DNA of 64,000 nt, taken from the NCBI RefSeq assembly GCF_000221185.1, contig NC_015865.1:1-64000 (forward strand), given 5' to 3'. The notes beneath the pieces are model-generated. The model worked only from the letters and a program-made list of their open reading frames with translations. It ran no database searches and was not told the origin of the DNA. The DNA is from Thermococcus sp. 4557 (GTDB lineage: Archaea > Methanobacteriota_B > Thermococci > Thermococcales > Thermococcaceae). Of the stretch, positions 17,479 to 27,400 are shown piece after piece. How positions within the stretch are numbered: position 1 is the first letter of the stretch; each line of letters opens with the position of its first letter. Made by a program: the position numbers and the translations under genes.

Positions 17479-20247
17479 TCAGTGGCGGTAGAGGACCACC
17501 GTTATGTTGTCGTCGCTTCCGTAACCGTAGGCCTTTTCCACCAGTATCTTCACGGCTTCTTCGAGGGACGGGGCGGCGAGGACGGTTCTGGCTATCTCGC
17601 TATCCGGAAGGGCATCGCTGAGGCCGTCAGAGCACAGGAGCAGGTAATCGCCCTTCTGAATGCCCACTTTCTTTATGTCGTTCCTTCCAATGGTTATGGT
17701 CTGGGAAATGCCCAGGGCCTTAGTTATAACGTTCTTCTGAGGGTGTTTTCTGGCCTCCTCAGGCGTTATCTCGCCCTTGTCTATGAGCTCCTGGACGAGA
17801 GAATGATCTTTAGTAATCCTCTTTATGCTTCCATCGGGCCGTATCAGGTAGGTTCTGCTGTCACCTATGTTGGCAACCGTCGCTGTGTTGCCCCGGACTA
17901 TAGCCGCAGTCAGGGTGGTTCCCATGTTGTACCACTCCGGGTGCGCCGGGTCGTGTCCCATCTGGTAGATTACCTCGTTGGCCCTCTTTATGGCCTCCCT
18001 GAAGACCTCCTCGGGGTCGGCGAACTTGTTGTGCTTCAGAGTTTCCTTGAGTATCTCGGTTGCTTTTTTGCTCGCCACCTCGCCTGCGAGATGCCCACCC
18101 ATACCATCGGCGACCGCCAGGAGTATGTTGCCGCCTACCTTCTCGACAATGTAGGCATCCTCGTTGTTCTGCCTGCGTCCTATGTAGCTCTTGGCCGCCA
18201 CGTGCTTTGTTATGTCCACGTTAAGGGTCTGCTTGTAGGGAGCTATCCTGAGGTTGAGCACCTCGTATTCTGACAGGAACTTCTCCTTCAGGGTGAGGGG
18301 CCTTCTGTAATCACCCCTCTCAAACGCCGCCCGGGCCTCACTAACGAGCCTCCTCATCTCACTCAGCTTCCTTGTTACACCTTCATCCGTCAGCAGGTTG
18401 AGCGATTCGAGTTCCTTCTGGAGGCGTTCTATGATATCTTCCATGATTTCAACCGCTTCCCTCGCCCGATCCACGCGCTTCTTGTCCTGGTACTTGGTGT
18501 ATCCGATGTATCCCCCGTAGCCCAGGCCAGCCAGGAGGAGCAGTGCAATCACTGCCAGGAGAACCTTGTTCCAGGTGTATCTGCTCTCGGCATCATCAAT
18601 CGACTTGCTGGCGTCGTTCAGCAAGCTCTCCACTTGGGCCACACTGGCGGTGGGTTGTCCCTGACCCCCTGTCTCTTTGCTGATGACTGATATTGCGGAT
18701 TCAAACTCGTTCACGGCCGCTATGAGGCCATTCGCATCCTGGGCGTTCTGAGCTTTGAGGTACGCTTTTTGAGCTTTAAGTTGCATGTTCAAAACTATTA
18801 GGCTTGCATTAACCTGATTGAGTTTTTCCTCGGCTTCTCTTAGCTTGTCGTCCGCGCTTATGATCGATATGGCCGGCTTATTCTTTCTGGCCTTCTCGAG
18901 TCTCTTCTGAACCTGCTCGTACCTCTTTTCCAGTTCTTTGAGCTTCTTCTCGTCCACATTGGTCCCATTTGCACCGAGCTTCTTCTTCATATGCTCCAGG
19001 ATTATCTCCTTGATAGCATTGAACTTGCCGCCTTCAATGACTTCAACCGCCAGCGAGATGGCGTTATCGTAGTTCTCCTTTGAGAGCGCCGTCTTAGCAT
19101 TCTTGAGCTTGGATTCGAGGGGCGGTATTATGGTGTTGTAGTAATCGGAATATTTTGGTAGAAGTTTTCCATAATCTCTCTTCAGTTGCCTTATTTCTTC
19201 GTCAGCTTTCCCGACGAGGCACTCCGCTAGGGGGTTTTTGACGTTTTCCAGGGCGTTGAAAGCGGACTTCGCGTATGATATTGCTTCCGCTATCTTATTC
19301 TGGGACAAGCTCTCCTTCGCTCGGTCTAGCTGTTGATTGGCGGTTTTCAAGTCGTTCTCGAGGGTTTTCTGACCGGTCGTTCCGGTGCAGTATTTAGTGA
19401 TGTAGCCGTTGTATGTGTTGTAATCCGCTTGAAGTGCGTTCAGCTTGCCAGACACTATCTCCCTGATGCGGCTCATGACTTCGTTAATGGTGGTGTTGGC
19501 CTGGGAAACGTTGCCCGCGTTCAACAGTTTCCTGGCAAATGTAATATTGCCTTCAATGCTGCTTAGGGTCTTGTTGTCCACGTCGAGGAACTTCCTGTTT
19601 TCCTTGATCGCCTGGAGCGCGCTTTCGGCGGAGGTAATCTTCTTCTCGACCTCGTTTGAAGCGGCGGGGCACTTTTCAATATCGCCCTTAATCTTGTCCA
19701 GCTTCCATCTAACCTCCAAAAGCTTGGACAGGGCGTCTGAGAATTTTGAATGATCATTGTTGCCTTCGCTTATCAGCTTGTCTATCTGATCAAGGAGCGA
19801 TTTTACCTCATTGAGGTCGCTTTGGATCCCTTTTGAAACCTTCTTATCGCTGCACGCTTTAGCATCCTTTGAGAGCTGGGTGTACTCTTTATTGAGGTCC
19901 TTCGTGATGTTGTTCATAAGCTCCTTAAGGGGGTTCCAGAAGTAGTTTATCAGGGTCGCGTTGGCGCTCTCTAAATCCCCGCTGTTCAGCTGCTCTCTTG
20001 CAGTGGTTATGCTCTGGTTCAGCTTTTGGATCTCCTTCACTGACACGTTCAGGGCGGTTTTGTTCTCGTTCAGGGTTTTCAGAATCTGGCTGGCAATGTT
20101 TATGTCGTCGTTCAGTTTTTCCACGTCACTTGAAGCCTGCGGGGTTGAATCCTGGGTCGTCTGTCCGGTGTCCGCGGCAGTTACGGGCACGCTAAGCACC
20201 ATAATGATGAGGAGGAATATTGAAACAACACGCCTCAGGTTAACCAT
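17479..20247 (-). CDS. Receptor-type PP2C phosphatase with long extracytoplasmic coiled coil
   Basis: 922 residues. Signal peptide (RVVSIFLLIIMVLSVPVTAA), then about 540 residues of outside coiled coil (SDVEKLNDDINIASQILKTL and similar), a membrane helix near 570-592 (VLLAVIALLLLAGLGYGGYIGY), a short inside helical region, and a complete PP2C domain from about residue 680. PP2C metal and catalytic motifs are present: NNEDAY, VADGMGGH, MGTTLTAA, IGDSRTY, DHSLVQ, LLCSDGLSD, DNITVV. It should remove phosphate from Ser/Thr residues inside the cell under control of an outside signal. The gene lies nine bases downstream of a kinase gene, so kinase and phosphatase are made together. Confidence 0.92.
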   Translation of the reverse strand: MVNLRRVVSIFLLIIMVLSVPVTAADTGQTTQDSTPQASSDVEKLNDDINIASQILKTLNENKTALNVSVKEIQKLNQSITTAREQLNSGDLESANATLINYFWNPLKELMNNITKDLNKEYTQLSKDAKACSDKKVSKGIQSDLNEVKSLLDQIDKLISEGNNDHSKFSDALSKLLEVRWKLDKIKGDIEKCPAASNEVEKKITSAESALQAIKENRKFLDVDNKTLSSIEGNITFARKLLNAGNVSQANTTINEVMSRIREIVSGKLNALQADYNTYNGYITKYCTGTTGQKTLENDLKTANQQLDRAKESLSQNKIAEAISYAKSAFNALENVKNPLAECLVGKADEEIRQLKRDYGKLLPKYSDYYNTIIPPLESKLKNAKTALSKENYDNAISLAVEVIEGGKFNAIKEIILEHMKKKLGANGTNVDEKKLKELEKRYEQVQKRLEKARKNKPAISIISADDKLREAEEKLNQVNASLIVLNMQLKAQKAYLKAQNAQDANGLIAAVNEFESAISVISKETGGQGQPTASVAQVESLLNDASKSIDDAESRYTWNKVLLAVIALLLLAGLGYGGYIGYTKYQDKKRVDRAREAVEIMEDIIERLQKELESLNLLTDEGVTRKLSEMRRLVSEARAAFERGDYRRPLTLKEKFLSEYEVLNLRIAPYKQTLNVDITKHVAAKSYIGRRQNNEDAYIVEKVGGNILLAVADGMGGHLAGEVASKKATEILKETLKHNKFADPEEVFREAIKRANEVIYQMGHDPAHPEWYNMGTTLTAAIVRGNTATVANIGDSRTYLIRPDGSIKRITKDHSLVQELIDKGEITPEEARKHPQKNVITKALGISQTITIGRNDIKKVGIQKGDYLLLCSDGLSDALPDSEIARTVLAAPSLEEAVKILVEKAYGYGSDDNITVVLYRH

Positions 20248-20256
20248 CTCTATCCC

Positions 20257-22224
20257 TCACATCCATTTCTTCAATACGGTCTCCACCCTTCTAAACGTGT
20301 CTTCAGTTGGGCGGGCGTTCTCGGATGCCATGAGCGATATCTGCGTGTGGAGATCCTTGAGTTCCGGATAGCCGGTTTCGTGGTAGAGCGCATCGAGGTC
20401 CGCCGCGAGCTTTGCCAGCTCGGATGAGACCTCCTGAGCAAAACCGTCTACAATCGCCTTGATGCGCAGGTAGGCGTTCTCAGCGAGGATCTTTGCCCTC
20501 TCCCGCGAGCTGACGCTGTCTCTGACGTGGACCCCCATGCGTATCAGAACTTCCTTGATGTCGTTCTGCAGCTCCCTCACCGTCTGGTAGCGCTTCTCCG
20601 GGTCCTTTTCGAGCATCTTCATTACTATCTCATCAAAGACCCTCGCCTCGGGGTTGAGGTATGAGGGGGGCTCGGGGGTCTTGTTCAGTATGTTGTTGAT
20701 GATGGTTCCCTCGTACTCGGCCGTGAAGGGGTGCTTGCCGGTCAGTATCTCGTAGAAGACGATGCCGAGCTGGAAGATGTCGCTCCTGTGGTCGATGTGC
20801 TCCGGATCCTTTATTTGCTCGGGGGAGGAGTAGAGTATGGTCTTGTGCCTGACAAGAGAGGATTTTCTTGTGGCTCTGGATGCGAGCCTTGCAAGGCCCC
20901 AGTCGCCGAGTTTAACCTGCTCCAGGCTTCCGAATATGAGTATGTTGCTCGGCTTTATGTCCCTGTGGTATATCTTCTGGGAGTGGGCGTGGTGGAGGGC
21001 GCGGCCTATCTCGAATATTATTCTCCCTGCCACGGAGGGGCTTATGGGTTTCTTGACCTTCTCCAGGTTGTTGCTGGCCAGCTCCATCTCAAGGAAGCCG
21101 AGCCTCGGGTCGGCGCGGTGAACCTTGACGATGTTCTCGTGGTCGAGCTTTTGGGCCGCCGCGAACTCACGCATGAACGAGGAGGTGGATTCCTTGTCCA
21201 GGTATTTGAGCACCTTGAGTGCCACCTTGTGTCCCTGTGGATTCTTGGCCTCGTAAACGTAGGAGAACGCGCCCTCTCCGATGGTTCTTATTATCCTGTA
21301 CCTTTCCTTTATCTGCTCCAGCCTCGTCTCGAAGTTCACCGACAGGTCGAATGTCTCCTCCTCGACGACTTCCTCCTGGAGGACGAAGCTGTCCTTGTCC
21401 GGGATCTGGAGGCGCCAGCCCTTGGGAACCTCCCCAGTGTAGAGGAGCTCGGTGATTCCGTAGAGGTTGCTGTCGCAGGCTTTTATCAGCTCGTTTATCA
21501 TTGCGACTTCCTCTACCAGGTCGTGCTTCTTCGCCATCTCCAGGAGGTTCTCCAGGACTTTCTTCGCGCTCTCGAGGCTCTTCTTGGCGGAGAACCAGTC
21601 CTCCTTCCTGTACATCTCGGCGGCCTCTATCATCATGTCCGCTACCGCCTGGAGCTGGAGCATTATTATCTTCCTGTGGGCAACTATGAGGGCGTCGAAC
21701 CTGTCGTCTTCCATCGGAACCTCAACGGTTTCGAGCTCCCTAATCGCATCCCAGAGCTCCTGCTCGGTTTGAGCGTCCTTTATCTTCTGGTATATCCTCC
21801 TGAAGTTGGCTATCTTCCTCAGGTTCTCGGTGGTCTCTATGGTGTTCCTGAGCTTTTGAATCAGCTCCTCCTGGGTACCATCTTCGACCTCCAAAACCGT
21901 AAGGGCCTGGTGATATTTCTCCAGCGACTCCGCGAACTTTGATATTGCCTCCTCAAAGTTCCTCGCCTTTAGAAGCTTCTCTCCGTCATGCCTCAGACGG
22001 AGGGCGTTGCTTAGAAGGAAATCCCTATCTGGAAGGGCTGCTATCAGGGCTTTTTTGACCATCTCAAGCGCGGTGCCGGTGTCATCGGCGTTCAGCGCGT
22101 TTAACGCGTTCTGAAGATAATCCTTAGCCTGCTCGATGTTCGAGCCGGGTAATCCAAGCGTCATGTAATTTGAAATTTTCGGGAGATACGACTCGATCTC
22201 CCTCAGGTCAGCTATCCTGCCCAA
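20257..22224 (-). CDS. Soluble Ser/Thr protein kinase with N-terminal TPR-like helical region
   Basis: About 655 residues, no membrane helix. The first ~300 residues are helical repeats of TPR-like type (ARNFEEAISKFAESLEKYHQAL). The Hanks-type kinase domain follows: glycine loop GEGAFSYVYEA, VALKVLK lysine, HRDIKPSN catalytic loop, DWG instead of DFG, SSPEQ. A helical C-terminal domain ends it. GTG 22254 is in frame, but the TATA box at 22258-22268 predicts a transcript start near 22236. GGGGGTG lies just before TTG 22224, so the TTG is preferred. First gene of a run with the PP2C gene nine bases downstream. Confidence 0.88.
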   Translation of the reverse strand: MGRIADLREIESYLPKISNYMTLGLPGSNIEQAKDYLQNALNALNADDTGTALEMVKKALIAALPDRDFLLSNALRLRHDGEKLLKARNFEEAISKFAESLEKYHQALTVLEVEDGTQEELIQKLRNTIETTENLRKIANFRRIYQKIKDAQTEQELWDAIRELETVEVPMEDDRFDALIVAHRKIIMLQLQAVADMMIEAAEMYRKEDWFSAKKSLESAKKVLENLLEMAKKHDLVEEVAMINELIKACDSNLYGITELLYTGEVPKGWRLQIPDKDSFVLQEEVVEEETFDLSVNFETRLEQIKERYRIIRTIGEGAFSYVYEAKNPQGHKVALKVLKYLDKESTSSFMREFAAAQKLDHENIVKVHRADPRLGFLEMELASNNLEKVKKPISPSVAGRIIFEIGRALHHAHSQKIYHRDIKPSNILIFGSLEQVKLGDWGLARLASRATRKSSLVRHKTILYSSPEQIKDPEHIDHRSDIFQLGIVFYEILTGKHPFTAEYEGTIINNILNKTPEPPSYLNPEARVFDEIVMKMLEKDPEKRYQTVRELQNDIKEVLIRMGVHVRDSVSSRERAKILAENAYLRIKAIVDGFAQEVSSELAKLAADLDALYHETGYPELKDLHTQISLMASENARPTEDTFRRVETVLKKWM

Positions 22225-22257
22225 CCCCAACACCCCCAACGCGGGGCATAACACCCG

Positions 22258-22268
22258 CTTTTATTAGG
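22258..22268 (-). promoter_or_regulatory. TATA box before the soluble kinase gene
   Basis: CCTAATAAAAG on the minus strand, about 34-44 bases before TTG 22224. It suggests an internal promoter in the cluster for the kinase/PP2C/PEGA/AAA half. Confidence 0.45.
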
Positions 22269-22313
22269 GCAAAGTACTTATTAACGTTGTTATTTCTCCA
22301 AAGGGGGATGGTA

Positions 22314-24365
22314 TTACTTCTCATTGCTCCCTTCCCCCTCTGAAGGCGCCTCAGCTGCCGGCTGGTTCAGCAGGCTCATAATGTCCCTGCTGATCCTATC
22401 TTTCATGCTCCTGTACTGGCCTTTCAGCTCTTTGATACGTGCTACCTCGGCAGCAACCTCCTCTCTGAGCCTTGAGAGGCTGCCTCTGTCCCCCCTGCGG
22501 TAGGCTTCTTCTATCGCCCTTCTTTTTCCCTCCAACCCGTTTAGTATCTCACTGGCTTCTTCGGGGATGTTTTCCCTCCTCACGGAGTCTATCGTGGCCA
22601 GTAGCTCTTTGTAGCTCTTTCTGAAGTTGTACTTCCGGTATGTCATAACTAGGAGAAGCAGTACTATCAGGACGGCTATACCTGCCGCCACCCTGATGCC
22701 GTAGTAAACCGGATCCATCTGCATGTCCGGCGTTAGCTCCCTTATCTCGCCTGGACCCAGTGAGACAGTGGTGGTGTAGTCCTTCTTCCCCTCCTTTTTG
22801 AGCATCACCGCATAGCTTCCCGGCTGAATGGAGATGGACGTCGGTGCGGTTCCGTAGTAGGTTCCGTCCACGTAAACCTCCGCCCCTGAGGGTCCGTTTA
22901 TTTCGAGCTTCGCCGGACAGGGCTCCAGGCGGGCCGCCACCGATACCGGTGCGGGCGAGTTTATTGACACCTCTTCCCGGTACTCCCCGCAGAACCCGTC
23001 GGCCCTCACCGTGACGTTGTGATCCCCTGCGGGAATCGTGTAGTTCAGAAGGGGCGTCTTGCCCACGGGTATCCCGTCTATGACAACCTGGGCACCATCT
23101 ACGTTGGAGTAGACGTTTATCGTACCGTTGGCAAGGGGCAGGGAAATGTACTCTTTGACGACATCACCGGAGGAAACGCTCACCTCGACGACCTTCGTGT
23201 GGTAGTACTCCCTCGCGACCTTTACAGTGTAAGTTCCTGGGAGGACTGTGAATGCCGTAGGAGTCTCCCCTATCTCGGTGTACTCACCGCTCTCCATCAG
23301 GTACACCCTAGCGTCGCTGGGGTCGGTCAGTATCTGGATCACTCCCGGAACCCGGTAGAGCGCAACCGTGCCGTCCTTGGTCCCAACCGCCAGGTAGTTC
23401 CCGTCCTGAGAGAGTGCCACTGCGTAGACCGGAGAACCAAGGTTTTCCTTCCAGAGCAGGTAGCCTTTCTCGTTGAAGACGTAGACGTTCCCTCCCGTGT
23501 CGCCCACCGCGATTACCCTGCCCGTTGGGGTGATATCGACGTCAAAAGCCGGCGCGTCCAGCTTGTACCTCCACACGAACTCCCCGGAGGGCCGGTAGAG
23601 ATAGACGTAGTAATTCCCCGAGCCGGTCCACTTTCCGCTGGGATCGAGGTGGAGTCCCGTCACGGCAGCGTAGTACTTCTCCGATATGGCCGTGCCCACG
23701 ACGGCATCGTCGAACTCCCTGGTGGACTTCAGGAACGTCCCCGAGAATAGGAAGAGCTTGCTGTACTCGTTGTCGTCCCTCCGGTAGAACCACGGGGAGT
23801 GCGACACCACCAGGTAGTTTCCGTAGGTGTCCACCTCAGGCAGATCAACGCCCACGAGGTTCGTGGATATCCTCGAGCCGGTGTGGCTGAAGCGTATTAT
23901 CTTCCCCTCGCTCCCGACGTATATCCTGTCCTGGCCCGCAGACACCGATGAGAAGAATTCTTTGGTCTGTGAGGTGTATGTCCAGAGCACGTGCTTTCTG
24001 TCGTCCAGGTAGATTATCTTCCCGTACTCCGGGGAACCGTCCCTGTTCGTGTCGTAGCCAACCGCGGCCACGATGTTCTTGCCATCCTTGGCTATGTCAA
24101 GGGACGCTATGAAGCCCCCGGTCAGGTAGTCCCATATCGGCCTCCCATCCCAGCTGAAGTAGTATATCCTTCCGTTCTTGCCTCCAGCTACCACGTACTG
24201 GCCGTTTGGTCCCACTTTGATAGCGTGAACCTCGGTGTTGACTTTGTACGTCCATTCCGGTGTTATCTGCGGTGCAGAGGCCTTCACGTGAGCTGTTCCT
24301 GGGGCGGACATCAGTAGCAGGAACATCACGATAACAATGACCGTCTTCCACTTAGCGGCCACCAT
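22314..24365 (-). CDS. Exported beta-propeller plus three-PEGA protein with membrane helix and cytoplasmic hairpin
   Basis: 683 residues. Signal peptide (KTVIVIVMFLLLMSAPGTAH), a WD40/PQQ-like beta-propeller over about residues 30-345 with repeats such as GPNGQYVVAGGKNGRIYYF and SQDGNYLAVGTKDGTVALY, then three PEGA-type repeats (PSDARVYLMESG, DGAQVVIDG, PSGAEVYVDG). A membrane helix near 560 (RVAAGIAVLIVLLLLVMTY) leads to an inside tail with RRENIPEEASEILNGLEG and a hairpin like those of the proteins at 11849, 14902 and 16798. Probably an envelope sensor. Sixty bases separate it from both neighbours. Confidence 0.84.
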   Translation of the reverse strand: MVAAKWKTVIVIVMFLLLMSAPGTAHVKASAPQITPEWTYKVNTEVHAIKVGPNGQYVVAGGKNGRIYYFSWDGRPIWDYLTGGFIASLDIAKDGKNIVAAVGYDTNRDGSPEYGKIIYLDDRKHVLWTYTSQTKEFFSSVSAGQDRIYVGSEGKIIRFSHTGSRISTNLVGVDLPEVDTYGNYLVVSHSPWFYRRDDNEYSKLFLFSGTFLKSTREFDDAVVGTAISEKYYAAVTGLHLDPSGKWTGSGNYYVYLYRPSGEFVWRYKLDAPAFDVDITPTGRVIAVGDTGGNVYVFNEKGYLLWKENLGSPVYAVALSQDGNYLAVGTKDGTVALYRVPGVIQILTDPSDARVYLMESGEYTEIGETPTAFTVLPGTYTVKVAREYYHTKVVEVSVSSGDVVKEYISLPLANGTINVYSNVDGAQVVIDGIPVGKTPLLNYTIPAGDHNVTVRADGFCGEYREEVSINSPAPVSVAARLEPCPAKLEINGPSGAEVYVDGTYYGTAPTSISIQPGSYAVMLKKEGKKDYTTTVSLGPGEIRELTPDMQMDPVYYGIRVAAGIAVLIVLLLLVMTYRKYNFRKSYKELLATIDSVRRENIPEEASEILNGLEGKRRAIEEAYRRGDRGSLSRLREEVAAEVARIKELKGQYRSMKDRISRDIMSLLNQPAAEAPSEGEGSNEK

Positions 24366-24425
24366 GGCTCAAACCCCCGTCCGGCGTTTCAATGAGCTTG
24401 AAAAAGAAAGTGAAGGACAATCCAA

Positions 24426-27400
24426 TCACCTCTTCCGATCCTTGATGACGGACAGTTTGCCCCTCTTCCTTGTTATCTTGAATCCCAGCCTGCGGTAGCC
24501 GTGGACGTTCTCGGCGTAGAGCCTGAACTCCTTCTTCTGTATGCTGAACCGTGTGAATCTAGGGACGTCGGAGACACCGGTTTCCCTCTTTATCATCTCG
24601 TCTATCTCCTCCCGGTGCTTTAGGTAGTACTCCACCATCTCCCCGAGGGTCTCTTTAGGGTCGCCCTCGAACTCCTCGTCCCTGACCACGTACTCCACAG
24701 GCCCGTAGCCTGGAACCTCTATTCTTCCGTCCACCCTCTGTCTCCTCCCGCCCCCGCCGGCGGTCGTGATTGTCGGTGTAATTCCTGCACGTCTTTTCGG
24801 TTCCCGTTTTCCGCTCACGGTTTCGCTCTCCACCTCGAGCTTCACCCTGTCGAGCAGGACCCTCAGCTCATCTATGGTCGACTTCCCTATCGGAATGCCC
24901 TCGCGCATCATGAGCTCAAGCTGTTCTATGGCCCCTTCTATTTCCGCCTTGTACTCCCTGGAAAGGCCCTTCAGCTCCTCGAGCGCCCCTATGAGTCCTG
25001 CCTTGTCGTTGAGCTGGGCGTGAAGTAGAGCGTTCCTGCTGAGCTGTTCCGTGAGCCTGCGTTTGAGCCTCGCGAGTTCTTCCCCGCTGGTGGTCATCAT
25101 TGTCGTCCGGGTTTTCTCGATCTCCCGCTCAATGGCTTCCTTCTCCTTCTCCAGCCTCTCCACCAGTTCAAGGTCGTGGAGGAACTCCTCGACGCTCTGG
25201 TAGCGGTCTTCCTTCCTCTTCGCGAGAAGCTTCTCGAAAATGCCGTCGTACTTCGCCAGGGCCCCGCTGAAGTGACTCGGTGGCAGGGTCTTCGCGCTTC
25301 CCCCAAGGAGGCTTGCGACGATTGCTGTCTTTGATGACCCCTCGTAGGGGAGTTTGCCCGTCAGGAGTTCGTAGAAGATGAGGCCGAGCTGGTAGATGTC
25401 CGTCCTCGCGTCCGTGCCACCGTGGACGCCCGGATTGAGCTGTTCTGGGGCGGAGTAAAGGAGCGTTAGGCTCTCGGCGGTGGTAGGGACAGCCGGGGAA
25501 GCCCCGATCTTCGCCAATCCCCAGTCGGTTATTTTTGGCGTCATGTCCCCCTTGAGGAGAACGTTCTCCGGTTTGAGGTCGAGGTGGTAAATGCCCTTCG
25601 AGTGAGCGTGCGCCAGTCCGCTCGCTATCCCTCTGATAAGCTCCAGGGCCCTTTTCTCGCCGACCGGTTTGGGATAAGCTCCAAGGTCTCTGACGCGGGT
25701 TCCATTGACTTCAATGCCCTCAACGAACTCCATCTCCAGGTACGGAACCGGGAGAATATCGGCATCGTGGAGTCGCACTATGTTTGGATGGTTCAGGTGG
25801 AGCCAGGCCGAGACCTCCTTCAGGAAGCCCTTGCTAGTCTTCTCATCTATCCTCGGTATCTTGAGGGCGGCTACCTTTCCGTCTTCCCTCCTCTTGACCT
25901 TGAATACCTTCGCGAAGCCCCCTTCCCCTAGGAACTCGAGGGGTTCATACTTCCCTAGAAGCTCTTCTGGGAACAGGAGACTCTTGTCTCTGGGCGTGTT
26001 GCGCGTTCCATCCTCCTTTTGCTGCGACTTGGTCTTTCCCCCGGACTTTTTCTTCCGTCTTCCCAGCGTGAATATCCCGAACACAGCCACGGCCGATAAA
26101 CCCAGTGCTAGGAGTACCATGTTCCAGCTGGTAGTTTTTCCTGTCGAGGCCTCTTCGCTCTCCAGAATCACACTGCCGACCACAGCGAGCGAGAACTCGG
26201 AGACCTTTACCTCCGTGGAGTCGGGGATCAGGGGCGGCACTGATGGTGGGTCAAGTTGCAGGAACCTGTTCTCGCTGGTTGAGATGGATGCCTGCACCCC
26301 CGAGATGTTGGAGACCCTGCACATCGGGCATTCTTTGGGCATCGCGCCAATGTCTAGAGTGAGGAGGGTAACGTGGGGCTTGTCCATGTTCAGGTACGAC
26401 CTCATCGCGACCGTCAGCGTTTCCCCTGTGAGGGACGCGTCGAGCACACGACCCCCTACCGGAGCTGTGTATATTCTGTGCGTCCTGATTTCGCCGGTTT
26501 CGTCCGTTACAAGTACCACCACGTCGCCCGAGTCGAAGATGCGCGTCGCGGTGCCCACCAGCACGAGGTCGTTCGCCCCAAGAATAACCCGTTCGATGGA
26601 CAGTTTGGCGCCTTCATGGGAGTACGTCCTCGCGAACTCCACGGCGCCGTTCGGTTTCAGCTTGACGAGGAGCCCCTTCACCCCCAGGTCCGATTCCACG
26701 CTCCCCGCGAGGATTATTCCGTCGTCGGTTCTAGCCACATCCGCCAGCTTCGTCCCTGGATAGATGCCGTAAACCTTTCCCCACATCACGACTCCGCCCG
26801 CGGAGATCATCGCCACGGCCAGGCTCTTGCCTTTGTTGCCCGCCAGCAAGATGTAACCGTTCTCCAGGGCCTTCACCTTCAGGAGTTTGAGGTCGTACAC
26901 CCCCCTGTACCTGTAAACCCACTCCAGGTTCCCAGAGGGGTCCAGTTTGAGGATCAGATACTCCCAGGGAGTATCGAGTTCTATCAGCCCGAACACGCTC
27001 CCGTCGTCCGCCACGCTTGCGTCCACTAGGTCCCTACCGCCCGGTGACGCGTACACTCTTGTCCACTCCACGTTCCCGTTTCCGTCGAGCTTGATTATCC
27101 ATACTCCCCTGCCGTCTCCGACCGTACCTCCTGCAATGATGGAGCCTTCGGGTCCCCTGGCCAGCACCTTTCCGATGAAACTGTACTTGCTTTCGACGAG
27201 CTTGGACCACACCACTTCCCCGTTTTCTCCAATCCTGGCCACTACCACGCCCTGTTCAGTGTTTCCAAGCAATACAATGTCGTTCCCAATATATTCAACA
27301 CTCACCGTTCCTTCTGGGTCAATGTTGGAGTACGCTTTCGCCCAGGGCTCGGCCGCCGCCTGTGGGAGTGAAGCCATCAGGAGGGTTAGGATGAGACTGA

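Noticed and set aside
17326-18273. Long plus-strand open frame (315 codons) opposite the PP2C gene
   Set aside because: It lies antisense to a protein with complete PP2C motifs; its translation is low in recognisable structure and it has no ribosome site. Long antisense frames are common in GC-rich Thermococcus genes.
20731-21942. 403-codon plus-strand open frame opposite the soluble kinase
   Set aside because: Antisense to the kinase domain and helical region, with Val/Leu/Glu-rich sequence from reversed codons. No motif or upstream signal.
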